Positions 41,867-50,292 of a DNA stretch of 64,000 nt are shown piece by piece. Source of the stretch: Bradyrhizobium sp. 186. GTDB lineage: Bacteria > Pseudomonadota > Alphaproteobacteria > Rhizobiales > Xanthobacteraceae. The stretch lies in assembly GCF_023101685.1 (NCBI RefSeq), contig NZ_CP082164.1, positions 5,642,001 through 5,706,000 on the forward strand. Reading direction: 5' to 3'. Positions within the stretch are counted from its first letter, which is position 1. Each line of letters begins with the position of its first letter. Both the position numbers and the translations under genes were made by a program. The notes under the pieces are model-generated. The model was not told where the DNA came from and did no database searches. It worked only from the letters and a program-made list of their open reading frames with translations.

Positions 41867-42997
41867 ATGAATGTACGTTATCGGGTCGAATTGAGCCAAA
41901 TCGAGCGGGACGAACTGACGGCGATGCTGGGCGGCGGGAAGCATGCTGCCCGCAAGCTCAAGCGGGCGCAGATTTTGCTGGCGGCCGATGCCGGCAGTTG
42001 CGACGCGGAGATTGCCCGGTCTGTCCGGGTCAGCCTGTCCAGCATCGGCCGGACCAAGCGCCGCTTCGTGGAAGGCAATCTGGAGCGGGCCTTGAGCGAG
42101 GAACCGCGTCCGGGCGCAGAGCGCAAATTGACCGGCAAGGAGGAGGCCCTGCTGGTGGCGACGGCGTGCGCCAAGCCGCCCGCCGGCCGCAAACGTTGGA
42201 CGCTGACGCTGCTGGCGGACACGATGGTCAAGCTCACCGATCATGACAGCCTGTCGGGCGAGACCGTGCGTCGCCGGCTGGCCGAGAACGACCTCAAGCC
42301 ATGGCGCAGGGACATGTGGTGCATCCCCTATGTCGACGGCGAATACGTCGCCCGCATGGAGGACGTGCTCGACCTCTACGCCGAGGCGCCGGATCCCGTC
42401 CGGCCGCTGGTCTGCTTCGACGAGACCCCCGTCCAGCTCATCGGCGAGGTCCGTCAGCCGATTCCAGCCGAGCCGGGACAGCGCGAGCGTTACGATTACG
42501 AGTACCGCCGCAACGGCACCGTCAATCTCTTCGTTACCTTCGACCCGCATCGTGGCTGGCGCAACGTCAAGGTCACCGAGCACCGCGCCGCCGTGGACTA
42601 CGCCTACTGCATGCGCGAACTCGTCGACGTCCATTATCCCGACGCCGACTGCATCCGCCTCGTGCAGGACAATCTGTCGATCCATACCGCCGGCGCGTTG
42701 TATCAAGCATTTGCGCCTGCCGAGGCCCGTCGCATCCTGCGCCGCCTCGAATTCCACTTCACCCCGAAACACGCCAGTTGGCTCAATATGGTCGAGTGCG
42801 AGATCAGCGTGCTCCAGCGCCAGTGCCTCGGCCGCCGCATCGACGACCCCAAAAGGCTCCGAAACGAGATCGCAGCATGGCAAAAGCGGCGGAATAAAAC
42901 CCGAGCCCGCATCAAATGGATGTTCACAACCGACAAGGCCCGCGCCAAACTCGGCCGCGCCTATCCAGCCGTCGCCAAAGAGTCAAAATCACTGTGA
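41867..42997 (+). CDS. IS630-family transposase
   Basis: A 376-residue DDE transposase. An N-terminal HTH (CDAEIARSVRVSLSSIGRTK) is followed by the catalytic domain with D185 in VCFDETPVQL, D268 in RLVQDNLSIHT and E310 in SWLNMVECEISVLQ, the D-D-E triad of the family. The frame is complete with no frameshift. The start is ATG at 41867 with AAGGAGG upstream. The stop lies within the right terminal repeat, so the last four residues (SKSL) come from the repeat. It is flanked by its own inverted repeats. Confidence 0.96.
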   Translation: MNVRYRVELSQIERDELTAMLGGGKHAARKLKRAQILLAADAGSCDAEIARSVRVSLSSIGRTKRRFVEGNLERALSEEPRPGAERKLTGKEEALLVATACAKPPAGRKRWTLTLLADTMVKLTDHDSLSGETVRRRLAENDLKPWRRDMWCIPYVDGEYVARMEDVLDLYAEAPDPVRPLVCFDETPVQLIGEVRQPIPAEPGQRERYDYEYRRNGTVNLFVTFDPHRGWRNVKVTEHRAAVDYAYCMRELVDVHYPDADCIRLVQDNLSIHTAGALYQAFAPAEARRILRRLEFHFTPKHASWLNMVECEISVLQRQCLGRRIDDPKRLRNEIAAWQKRRNKTRARIKWMFTTDKARAKLGRAYPAVAKESKSL

Positions 42998-43005
42998 TGA
43001 GCCAC
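42982..43005 (-). repeat. Right terminal inverted repeat of the IS630 element
   Basis: It reads GTCAAAATCACTGTGA then TGAGCCAC on the plus strand. It is the inverse of the left end with one mismatch and overlaps the transposase stop. Its last base is also the first base of the ctpA stop codon (plus-strand CTA at 43005-43007). Confidence 0.93.
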
Positions 43006-44342
43006 TAGTTCGGCACCGCAGCCTTCGGCGCCGGCTTGGCGGCCGCGGCATTCACGGTAACGCCGTGCAAGAAGTCGTAGGCCGCATGCAGGGCCTTGTC
43101 GTCCTTCTCTTCCGGCGGCACGTAGGACTGCGATCCCGTCTGCTCGGAGCCGTCAGCGGCCGAGAGATGGCCGCGCATCGAGGCCTCGCCCATGGTGTCG
43201 ACGCGACCCTTGAGTTCGGCCGGCACGTCCTGGAGGATCTCGATGTCGGGGGCGATGCCCTGGGCCTGGATCGAACGGCCCGACGGCGTGTAGTAGCGCG
43301 CCGTGGTCAGTGCCAGCGCGCCACTGCCCGCGCCGAGCGGAATGATGGTCTGCACCGAGCCCTTGCCGAACGAGCGCGTCCCGATCAGCGTCGCGCGCTT
43401 GTGGTCGTGCAGCGCGCCGGCCACGATCTCGGAGGCCGAAGCCGAGCCGCCGTTGACCAGCACGATCAGCGGCTTACCCTTGGTCAGGTCGCCGCCATGC
43501 GCGGTGAAGCGCTGGGTCTCCTCCGGATTGCGGCCGCGCGTCGACACGACTTCGCCACGCTGCAGGAACGCGCTCGACACCGAGACCGCCTGGTCGAGCA
43601 GTCCGCCCGGATTGTTGCGCAGATCCATCACATAGCCGGCGAGCTTCTCCGGCGGGACCTGCTTGGAGATCGCCGCAATCGCCTTCTTCAGGCCGTCGGT
43701 GGACTGCTCGTTGAACGAGGTGACGCGGATATAGCCAATGTCGCCGTTTTCGACGTGGAATCGCACCGGGCGCACATGGATGATCTCGCGCGTGATTGCC
43801 ATGTCGAGCGGGGCATCGGCCCCCTTGCGCACGATCGTGAGCTTGGTCTTGGTATCGACCGGGCCCTTCATTTTGTTGACGGCCTGTTCGAGGGTCATGC
43901 CTTGCACGGCGTCGCCGTCGATCTTGCTGATGAGGTCACCGGACATGATGCCGGCCTTGGAAGCCGGCGTGTCGTCGATCGGTGAAACGACCTTGACGAG
44001 GCCGTCCTCCATCGTGACCTCGATGCCGAGCCCGCCGAACTCGCCGGAGGTGGTCTCCTGCATCTCGGTCCAGGCCTTGTCGTTCATGTAGCGCGAATGC
44101 GGATCGAGCGAGGTCACCATGCCCGTGATGGCGCCTTCGACCAGCTTGGCATTGTCGGGCTTCTCGACATAGCTCGCCTTCACGCGCTCGAAGACTTCGC
44201 CGAACAGATTGAGCTGGGAATAGGCGTCGTCCGCGCCCGCTGCCGCCCGTGCCGCCCATAGTCCGCCGTGCGGACCGGATACGAGGAGGGTCAGACACGC
44301 TCCGGTGAGCGCGCCCAGAGGGAACAGCAGGGTTTTCCGCAT
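43005..44342 (-). CDS. ctpA: Carboxy-terminal processing protease (S41 family)
   Basis: A 445-residue periplasmic serine protease. The signal is MRKTLLFPLGALTGACLTLL; a PDZ domain follows (GGLGIEVTMEDGLVKVVSPI, KAGIMSGDLISKIDG), then the S41 core with the catalytic Ser in GGSASASEIVAGALHDH and the Lys in SFGKGSVQTIIPLG. It trims C-termini of periplasmic proteins and murein-related factors. The start is ATG at 44342; the longer frame to 44423 lacks a signal. The TAG stop is at the IS630 junction: the TA is the target site. The last residues (AAVPN) are intact, so the protein is likely normal. Confidence 0.94.
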   Translation of the reverse strand: MRKTLLFPLGALTGACLTLLVSGPHGGLWAARAAAGADDAYSQLNLFGEVFERVKASYVEKPDNAKLVEGAITGMVTSLDPHSRYMNDKAWTEMQETTSGEFGGLGIEVTMEDGLVKVVSPIDDTPASKAGIMSGDLISKIDGDAVQGMTLEQAVNKMKGPVDTKTKLTIVRKGADAPLDMAITREIIHVRPVRFHVENGDIGYIRVTSFNEQSTDGLKKAIAAISKQVPPEKLAGYVMDLRNNPGGLLDQAVSVSSAFLQRGEVVSTRGRNPEETQRFTAHGGDLTKGKPLIVLVNGGSASASEIVAGALHDHKRATLIGTRSFGKGSVQTIIPLGAGSGALALTTARYYTPSGRSIQAQGIAPDIEILQDVPAELKGRVDTMGEASMRGHLSAADGSEQTGSQSYVPPEEKDDKALHAAYDFLHGVTVNAAAAKPAPKAAVPN

Positions 44343-44647
44343 GGGTAGGCTTGCCTTTTTGCTTAGCGGTTCTCTTGGGGCTTGGGAGCCGCCATGCAAA
44401 TGGCGATCCAGCCTGTTTCTCACAATACCATTCTGGTTTCTTCAAGGCCGGCGTACCCGTCGGGTGGGTATGCCGCAAAAATCCCTTCGCCCTGGCCTAA
44501 ACTTTTGGCAACGTTCGCGGACCGCCTCGCGCAAAGCGGGAATCGGTCGGCCGCCCCACGCCTCGCAGCTATGCGATTTTAGGATAGTTTTGGAGCGCCG
44601 GACGGGATAGGCGATGGCATAAGACTTCAAATTCTCGGGAGGCAACA
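44343..44647. other. Intergenic region between divergent ctpA and hydroxy-acid dehydrogenase
   Basis: This stretch of 305 bases holds the upstream regions of both divergent genes. I see a GGGAGG ribosome site at the right end for the dehydrogenase. The open frames across it lack family similarity and codon pattern. No clear operator, RNA gene or repeat was recognised. Confidence 0.5.
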
Positions 44648-45775
44648 ATGAACGAAGCGCTCCGGCCGCAACGGAACGTCGAACTCGGCGCCAGCAACGA
44701 GCCGTTCCAGAACCTGCACGAACTGATCCGGAAGGCGCGCTCCAACCTCAACCAGAACGCCTGGGACTATATCGTCGGCGCCGCCGAGACCGAGACCACG
44801 ATGCGCCGCAACCGCCTGTCGCTGGACGAGATCGCTTTCCGGCCCCGCGTGCTGCGCGACGTCCGCAAGGTCGACGGCTCCGTCGAGCAGTTCGGGCGCA
44901 AGATGCGCCTGCCGGTGGTGCTGGCCCCTGTCGGCGCGCTGGAGATCTTCGATCCGGATGGAGCGGCCAGCGTGGCACGCGGCGCCGGCGCCTTCGGGGC
45001 GGCGCACATGCTGAGCTCGGTGTCCGAGCCCGGTCTCGAGAAGACCGCCGAAGCCGCGCCGGATGCGCTGCGCCTGTTCCAGCTCTATGTCCGTGGCGAC
45101 GACGACTTCGTCGCGGATGTCGTCAGCCGCGCCGTGAAGCACACCTACGCCGGCTTCTGCCTGACCGTCGACACTGCCCATTACAGCCGTCGTGAACGTG
45201 ACATCGCCAAGCGTTACGTTCGCGAGAGCCGGCTGCGCGCCACAGGCGGCGACTTCCAGAAGGGTCTGGAGTGGCGGACCGTGAAGATGATCAAGGACAA
45301 GTTCAATATCCCGCTGATCCTCAAGGGCATCGCGACCGCCGAGGACGCACAGATCGCGGTCGATCACGGCGTCGAGTGGATCTACGTCTCCAACCATGGC
45401 GGCCGCCAGCTCGATCACGGCCGCGGCGCCATGCATGTGCTGCCCGAGATCGTCGAGGCCGTGAAGGGCCGCGCCAAGATCATGGTCGACGGCGGCTTCT
45501 GCCGCGGCACTGACATCGTCAAGGCGATCGCGGCAGGCGCCGACCTCGTCGGCATCGGCCGGCTGCAATGCTGGGCGCTGGCGGCAGCCGGCGAAGCCGG
45601 CGTAACGCGGATGCTGGAGCTCTTGGAGGACGAAGTGCTGCGCTGCCTCGGCCTGCTGGGAACCACCTCGTTCGCCGAGGTCAACAAGTCCTGCCTGCAC
45701 GCGGCGACTGCCACCAATGCGCCGAGCGTGTTCAGCGCGTTCCCGCTGTTCGACATCGAGCCCTATCGATACTGA
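44648..45775 (+). CDS. lldD: FMN-dependent alpha-hydroxy acid dehydrogenase (lactate dehydrogenase-like)
   Basis: A 375-residue TIM-barrel flavoprotein. The family signature SNHGGRQLDHGRGAMHVLPE contains the catalytic His and the FMN/substrate residues; DGGFCRGTDIVKAIAAGADL and VGIGR form the FMN phosphate site. The N-terminal WDYIVGAAETETTMRRNR and FRPRVLRDVRKVD are the usual opening. It oxidises L-lactate or a similar 2-hydroxy acid; the symbol is by family, and glycolate or mandelate cannot be ruled out. The start is ATG at 44648 with GGGAGG upstream. The HAD gene begins nine bases after its stop. Confidence 0.88.
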   Translation: MNEALRPQRNVELGASNEPFQNLHELIRKARSNLNQNAWDYIVGAAETETTMRRNRLSLDEIAFRPRVLRDVRKVDGSVEQFGRKMRLPVVLAPVGALEIFDPDGAASVARGAGAFGAAHMLSSVSEPGLEKTAEAAPDALRLFQLYVRGDDDFVADVVSRAVKHTYAGFCLTVDTAHYSRRERDIAKRYVRESRLRATGGDFQKGLEWRTVKMIKDKFNIPLILKGIATAEDAQIAVDHGVEWIYVSNHGGRQLDHGRGAMHVLPEIVEAVKGRAKIMVDGGFCRGTDIVKAIAAGADLVGIGRLQCWALAAAGEAGVTRMLELLEDEVLRCLGLLGTTSFAEVNKSCLHAATATNAPSVFSAFPLFDIEPYRY

Positions 45776-45784
45776 AAGGATGCA

Positions 45785-46408
45785 ATGACACCGCTCTCTC
45801 CCGGCAGCGCGGATGCGCTTCTGTTCGATCTCGGGCGCGTCGTGCTCGACATCGATTTCTCCAGGGCGATCGCCTGCTGGGCGGGACATGCCGGTTGCAA
45901 GCCCGAGGCCATCGTCGCGCGCTATGTGCGTGACGAGGCCTACCGGCTGCACGAGGTCGGCAAGATCAGTGACGAGGATTATTTCCAGTCGTTACGCGCT
46001 TCGCTCGGAATCGGTATTTCGGATGCGGAGTTTCTGGAGGGCTGGAACGCGATCTTCGCCGGCGAGATGCCCGACATCGCCGAGCTTTTACCGCGCGCGG
46101 CCAAGCAGATGCCGCTCTACGCCTTCTCCAACACCAACCGGCCGCATGTCGACCATTTCTCGAAGAAATATGCCGATCTGCTCGGCCATTTCCGCGAGCT
46201 GTACCTGTCGTCCAGTATCGGTCTGCGCAAACCGGACGCGGAAGCCTTCGACCATGTCGTGGCCGCGATCGGCGTGTCGGCAAGGCGTATCGTGTTTTTC
46301 GACGACCTCGCTGAGAACATCGAGGGAGCGCGGGCGTGCGGATTGACCGCGGTGCATGTGACCTCGCCCCGTGATGTTGGCAATGCATTGAAAGCGCTGG
46401 GGATCTGA
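45785..46408 (+). CDS. HAD-family hydrolase (YihX-like)
   Basis: A 207-residue haloacid dehalogenase-like phosphatase. Motif I is LLFDLGRVVLDIDF (D-x-G form, common in the YihX branch), motif II is LYAFSNTNRPH with the Ser/Thr position, the Lys of motif III is in SSIGLRKPDAEAF, and motif IV is IVFFDDLAENIEGAR. It probably dephosphorylates a small sugar or hexose phosphate. The start is ATG at 45785 with AAAGGA that overlaps the end of the preceding gene, so the two form an operon. Confidence 0.88.
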   Translation: MTPLSPGSADALLFDLGRVVLDIDFSRAIACWAGHAGCKPEAIVARYVRDEAYRLHEVGKISDEDYFQSLRASLGIGISDAEFLEGWNAIFAGEMPDIAELLPRAAKQMPLYAFSNTNRPHVDHFSKKYADLLGHFRELYLSSSIGLRKPDAEAFDHVVAAIGVSARRIVFFDDLAENIEGARACGLTAVHVTSPRDVGNALKALGI

Positions 46409-46568
46409 CACCAGCCCCGTGGCGGCTTTAGCAGCGGCAGCCGGAAGTTCCGGGAACCGGGATCGGGAACCAAATCACTTTGTGCATTTTTGCACAGAGT
46501 TCCTGGAACGGAATGCCCGCATCCGGACTCTTGAGTCCGTTGGGACTTTTACGGATGGACGCATCATC

Positions 46569-46763
46569 GTGTTGGGCAAGACCTACCTCACCAAGCAGGC
46601 CTCTCTTCTTCTTGAATTCGCCAGAACCACCTCGGATTCTGATCTTTCTGCAAAGCTGATCAGCAAGGCTGCCGACCTCAAGTCGCAGGCCGACCCGCTG
46701 CCCGACAGGGATCAGGGCCCCGCGGCGCCTGACGTCAGTCCGGGCAACTTGTCGGGGAGCTGA
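46569..46763 (+). CDS. Small conserved hypothetical protein
   Basis: A 64-residue polar protein, from GTG at 46569 with a purine-rich GGATGGA about ten bases upstream. The text KTYLTKQASLLLEFARTTSD then LSAKLISKAADLKSQADP looks like a two-helix fold and is reminiscent of small uncharacterised proteins of Bradyrhizobium. The frame extends upstream to 46419, but that part is not protein-like. It is followed four bases later by a 30-residue membrane peptide gene. Function unknown. Confidence 0.6.
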   Translation: MLGKTYLTKQASLLLEFARTTSDSDLSAKLISKAADLKSQADPLPDRDQGPAAPDVSPGNLSGS

Positions 46764-46767
46764 CCGA

Positions 46768-46860
46768 ATGCTGGCCGTGGCTCTCGTCATTCTCGTCCTT
46801 GCCATGGCCACGCTCCTCCCGGTCTGTCTCGTTCTTCGGAGTATGCCGCGCCGGAGCTGA
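46768..46860 (+). CDS. Predicted 30-residue single-span membrane peptide
   Basis: The frame ATG at 46768 to TGA at 46858-46860 encodes a peptide that is almost wholly hydrophobic (LAVALVILVLAMATLLPVCL) and ends in a basic RSMPRRS tail. GGGGAGC at 46754-46760, seven bases before the ATG, is a strong ribosome site. It starts four bases after the upstream hypothetical gene, which suggests coupling. The positive-inside tail predicts the C-terminus in the cytosol. No known family was recognised. Confidence 0.6.
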   Translation: MLAVALVILVLAMATLLPVCLVLRSMPRRS

Positions 46861-46994
46861 TACTAATCTTCCAACGCAGAGCGGGTGACGCCGGATGAAT
46901 AATCCCTCTCGCTGCCGTTTTGCCTCTGCGCCCGCACTCGGTTAGAACTCTCGCCGCCCATTCGTCCGAACGCGCCGAGCAGGAGTTTTCGCCC

Positions 46995-48206
46995 GTGGCC
47001 TTGATGCCGGTTTCCGATGCGCTTGCTGCCGTGCTCGCGGGCGCAGAGCCTCTGGCCGAGGAAGCGGTCCCTCTCACCGATGCCTTCCATCGCGTGCTCG
47101 CGCGCGATGTCGCGGCACGGCGCACGCAGCCGCCGCAGGCGATGTCGGCGATGGACGGATATGCCGTGCGCGCGGCCGATGCGGCCAAGGTCGACGCCCA
47201 GCTCACCGTGATCGGCGAGGTGGCGGCCGGCCGGCCGTTCGCGGGAACCGTCGGCGCCGGCGAAGCGGTGCGGATCTTCACCGGTGGCGTCGTTCCCGAT
47301 GGCGCTGATGCCGTCGTGATCCAGGAGGACACGGTCGCAAACGGTAAGCGCATCACGATCAAGGAGACCGCAATTGCCGGACGGCACATCCGCCCCGCGG
47401 GCGTCGATTTTCGCGAGGGCGACGTGCTGCTGCGGACGGGCACCCGCCTTACCGAGCGAGGCCTGGCGCTCGCCGCCGGCATGAACCACCCGTCCCTGCC
47501 TGTCCGCCGCCGACCGAAGGTCGCTATCCTCGCGACCGGCGACGAGCTGGTGATGCCAGGCACCGCACCCGGCCCAGGACAGATCGTCTATTCCAACGGC
47601 TACGCCCTGCACGCGCTGGCGCGCAGCGAGGGCGCCGAAACGATCGACCTCGGTGTCGCCGCCGATACGCTGGAGGCCACCACCGCCGGCATCCGCAGCG
47701 CACGCGAGAGCGGCGCCGACATCCTGATCACGACCGGCGGCGCGTCGGTCGGCGACCACGACCTGGTCCGGCCGGCGCTCAACGCCGAGGGCATTTCGAT
47801 GGCGTTCTGGAAGATCGCGATGCGACCGGGCAAGCCCATGATGCACGGGCGTCTCGGCGCGATGCGCGTGATCGGCCTGCCCGGCAATCCGGTATCGTCC
47901 TATGTTTGCGGCTTCCTGTTCATGGTGCCGCTGATTCGCGCGCTGTCGGGCCGCGAGGTGATTCATCACCGCCGCGAGCGCGCCGTGCTCGGCCGCGATG
48001 TCGGTGCCAATGATCAGCGCGAGGACTATCTTCGCGCGCGCCTGGAGCTGCGCGAGGACGGCACCCTGGTGGCCCTTCCCGTCAACCATCAGGATTCTTC
48101 GCTGCTTGCGAATCTTGCTGCGGCACAGGCACTTCTCGTGCGCGCACCATTCGCGCCGAAGGCCGAGGCGGGCATGCCCTGCGAGGTGCTGCGACTGCCG
48201 GTCTGA
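46995..48206 (+). CDS. moeA: Molybdopterin molybdotransferase
   Basis: A 403-residue enzyme that inserts molybdate into adenylated molybdopterin. Motifs: ARRTQPPQAMSAMDGYAVRA at the N-terminal domain, IFTGGVVPDGADAVVIQEDT, KVAILATGDELVMPG and ILITTGGASVGDHDL, and KPMMHGRLGAMRVIGLPGNP. The start is GTG at 46995 with AGGAG nine bases upstream; the longer frame to 46920 is unsupported. MoaC is upstream in the same orientation but is separated by other genes. LexA follows after 175 bases. Confidence 0.95.
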   Translation: MALMPVSDALAAVLAGAEPLAEEAVPLTDAFHRVLARDVAARRTQPPQAMSAMDGYAVRAADAAKVDAQLTVIGEVAAGRPFAGTVGAGEAVRIFTGGVVPDGADAVVIQEDTVANGKRITIKETAIAGRHIRPAGVDFREGDVLLRTGTRLTERGLALAAGMNHPSLPVRRRPKVAILATGDELVMPGTAPGPGQIVYSNGYALHALARSEGAETIDLGVAADTLEATTAGIRSARESGADILITTGGASVGDHDLVRPALNAEGISMAFWKIAMRPGKPMMHGRLGAMRVIGLPGNPVSSYVCGFLFMVPLIRALSGREVIHHRRERAVLGRDVGANDQREDYLRARLELREDGTLVALPVNHQDSSLLANLAAAQALLVRAPFAPKAEAGMPCEVLRLPV

Positions 48207-48267
48207 ATGCGTCGACCACACGCGTTCCGCGAAGTTCGTCGCGTTCACGGTAAATTAAGCAGTTGCG

Positions 48268-48282
48268 GAACACATATCGAAC
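48268..48282 (+). promoter_or_regulatory. SOS box (LexA operator), GAAC-N7-GAAC
   Basis: GAAC-ACATATC-GAAC lies 100 bases upstream of lexA and has the exact direct-repeat spacing of the alphaproteobacterial SOS box. A TATAGT (48284-48289) directly after it is a good -10 hexamer, with TTGCGG (48263-48268) as a -35 of short spacing, so LexA would block the promoter and repress its own gene. The alphaproteobacterial consensus is established knowledge. Confidence 0.85.
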
Positions 48283-48381
48283 ATATAGTGTCCGTTCATG
48301 ATTTGTTTCGAGCATCTGGCGGTTCGCCGCTGAATTCACCGTCTCGGAATCGAACGACATCAACCGGGGGATTTGGTCAAG

Positions 48382-49077
48382 ATGTTAACGCGCAAACAAT
48401 ACGAGCTTCTGCGGTTCATCAGCGAACGTCTGAAGGAAAGCGGCGTGCCGCCCTCCTTCGACGAGATGAAGGACGCGCTCGACCTGCGCTCGAAATCGGG
48501 CATCCATCGCCTGATCACCGCGCTCGAGGAGCGCGGCTTCATCCGGCGCCTGCCCAACCGGGCCCGCGCCATCGAGGTGATCAAGCTGCCCGAGCTCCAG
48601 GCCGCCGCCGGTAGCCGCCGCGGCTTCACGCCGAGCGTCATCGAGGGCAATCTCGGCAAGGTGCGCTCCAGCGCGCCGGCGGACGACGGCGAGCGCCCCG
48701 TCGCGGTGCCGGTGATGGGCCGCATCGCGGCCGGTACGCCGATCGAGGCCTTGCAGACCCGTAGCCACACCATCAGCGTACCGCCGGACATGCTCGGCTC
48801 TGGCGAGCACTACGCGCTCGAAGTGCGCGGCGATTCGATGGTCGAGGCCGGCATCCTCGACGGCGACATGGCGCTGATCCAGCGCAACGAGAGCGCCGAT
48901 ACCGGCGACATCGTCGTGGCGCTGATCGACGACGAGGAAGCAACGCTGAAGCGCTTCCGCCGCCGCGGCGCCTCGATCGCCCTCGAGCCCGCCAATGCCT
49001 CCTATGAGGTGCGCATCCTGCCGCCGAACCGGGTGAAAATTCAGGGCAAGCTGATCGGGCTGTACCGGAAGTACTGA
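48382..49077 (+). CDS. lexA: LexA repressor
   Basis: A 231-residue SOS repressor. The N-terminal winged helix is [20 protein letters not shown] with [19 protein letters not shown]. The self-cleavage site is A117-G118 in [10 protein letters not shown], and the Ser/Lys pair is S152 in [11 protein letters not shown] and K190 in EEATLKRF. RecA-stimulated autocleavage at A-G inactivates it. The start is ATG at 48382 with a GGGGGA site about ten bases upstream; a TTG at 48373 is the alternative. Its own operator is at 48268-48282. In this clade comEC follows it; here three other genes intervene. Confidence 0.97.
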   Translation: MLTRKQYELLRFISERLKESGVPPSFDEMKDALDLRSKSGIHRLITALEERGFIRRLPNRARAIEVIKLPELQAAAGSRRGFTPSVIEGNLGKVRSSAPADDGERPVAVPVMGRIAAGTPIEALQTRSHTISVPPDMLGSGEHYALEVRGDSMVEAGILDGDMALIQRNESADTGDIVVALIDDEEATLKRFRRRGASIALEPANASYEVRILPPNRVKIQGKLIGLYRKY

Positions 49078-49106
49078 GCCTATCCGGCGGTCATTCGATA
49101 CACATT

Positions 49107-49129
49107 GGAGCGGACGGATTGTCCGCTCC
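49107..49129 (+). terminator. Hairpin after lexA
   Basis: GGAGCGGAC-GGATT-GTCCGCTCC is a perfect nine-base stem with a five-base loop, 29 bases past the lexA stop. A weak T-rich tract (AGTCTTTCTGG) follows. Probable intrinsic terminator. Confidence 0.65.
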
Positions 49130-49248
49130 GGCTGGATAGTCTTTCTGGTTCTGCACAGATTATCCGGCCACCCCTCCGGCGCTACATCCTCGGCACGCCG
49201 CACGAAGCGCCCACTGCTTCGCGGCCTTGAGAGACCGAGGAGACAACC

Positions 49249-49449
49249 ATGCGCAAGATCGCTTTAAGCACAATCACCGTGGCGCTGATCGCAGCATCAG
49301 CGTCGCAAGCCCTCGCCGCACAGTCGCGTCATCATGTCCGCAAGGAGGCGGCGGTCAGCGAGCAATTCCGCAATGCCCGCAACGCCGTCGAGCAGCCGTC
49401 GCAACCGGCTTGGCAATATTCGGGCTGGTCCGCGCCTGCCGGCCGCTGA
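49249..49449 (+). CDS. Small secreted hypothetical protein
   Basis: A 66-residue protein with a clear signal peptide (MRKIALSTITVALIAASASQ, then ALAAQ as cleavage site) and a mature part of about 43 residues that is basic and Gln-rich (RHHVRKEAAVSEQFRNARNA). The start is ATG at 49249 with GAGGAG upstream. It lies between lexA and another hypothetical gene. Periplasmic or outer location is predicted; function is unknown. Confidence 0.72.
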   Translation: MRKIALSTITVALIAASASQALAAQSRHHVRKEAAVSEQFRNARNAVEQPSQPAWQYSGWSAPAGR

Positions 49450-49640
49450 CGTCGAGGCTTGCTAAATGCACTGGAGCAGACTTTGTTCCCAGCGCATTTG
49501 AAAAAGATAATGTGATCGCGCTCTACGGATGTGAGCCGCAGATTTGCCCACAAACAAGCATAAGATCACAGTTTCCACTCTGATAGAGGCCTGCGCCTCC
49601 GAGAGAGGCGCGGGTTGCTATCCTGAATGAGGAGCGCCCG

Positions 49641-50069
49641 ATGTGTGACTACAGCCTGCATGCCGTCGCGACGCGTCCCGCCGAAGTCGGCGAGACGATC
49701 GTCACGACAAACTTCCGCGGCACCTCGACGCGCGGCTTCGCCTCCGAAGCCGACATGTCCGTCGCGGTCTGCCTGCTGCCGGGAACGGAGCTCGCCTTCG
49801 CCGACAACGTCCGCTACGACAATCGCTGGATCTGGACCCGCACCATCAACTCCCGTGTCGGAAAATTCGGCAAAACCGATCCGCACATTCCCGATCGCCA
49901 TCACGACGCGATCGAATTCCCCGACGGCAAATACGTGCTGGTGACGCAGCTCGTCGAAGGACAGCGCGCAACCGTGCTGCAACTGCCGGTGACCCAGCCG
50001 CTCGGCGAGCACAAGCCGCAGATCATCGCCGACAGGCAGCCGACCGTCACCCGCCTGCCGATCGGCTGA
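49641..50069 (+). CDS. Conserved hypothetical protein
   Basis: A 142-residue soluble protein without signal or span, starting MCDYSLHAVATRPAEVGETI, with two further conserved-looking blocks (TNFRGTSTRGFASEADMSVA; YVLVTQLVEGQRATVLQLPV). It seems to be a beta-rich protein. GAGGAGC eight bases before the ATG supports the start. Codon use matches the neighbours. I do not recognise a named family, though similar proteins are common in Bradyrhizobium by memory. Confidence 0.72.
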   Translation: MCDYSLHAVATRPAEVGETIVTTNFRGTSTRGFASEADMSVAVCLLPGTELAFADNVRYDNRWIWTRTINSRVGKFGKTDPHIPDRHHDAIEFPDGKYVLVTQLVEGQRATVLQLPVTQPLGEHKPQIIADRQPTVTRLPIG

Positions 50070-50292
50070 CGCAGCCGCTCCGGCCGACTGGTCGAGACCA
50101 GGATTGAAATCGCTATCGCCGGCTGTGGCCGGCGACGTGGAGCGGTTTGTATCTCTCGAAATCCGATCGGGAAAATCAGCTCGCCGCAGCTCCCCACCGC
50201 ACGAAGTTTGCGCTGTCCTGCCTGAATTTTGAACGTCCGTTCCGCAGCCAAATGGCCGATGCTGTTGCGGTTTGAGGGGGCGGACCTGTTCG

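Larger units (their letters stand above)
41539..43005. mobile_element. IS630-family insertion sequence, complete
   Basis: A 1467-base element flanked by TA at 41537-41538 and 43006-43007 (both within CTAG), which fits the TA target duplication of the IS630/Tc1 group. The ends are 24-base inverted repeats with one mismatch. It carries two divergent genes: a full DDE transposase (+) and a small LexA-like winged-helix protein (-). Both stop codons lie within the terminal repeats. The element sits at the stop codon of ctpA and separates that gene from its hairpin. No internal damage is seen, so it may be active. Confidence 0.93.

Noticed and set aside
42243..43985. A 580-codon open frame spanning the IS and part of ctpA
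   Set aside because: It is out of frame with the transposase and antisense to ctpA, with Ser/Arg-rich text and no motif.
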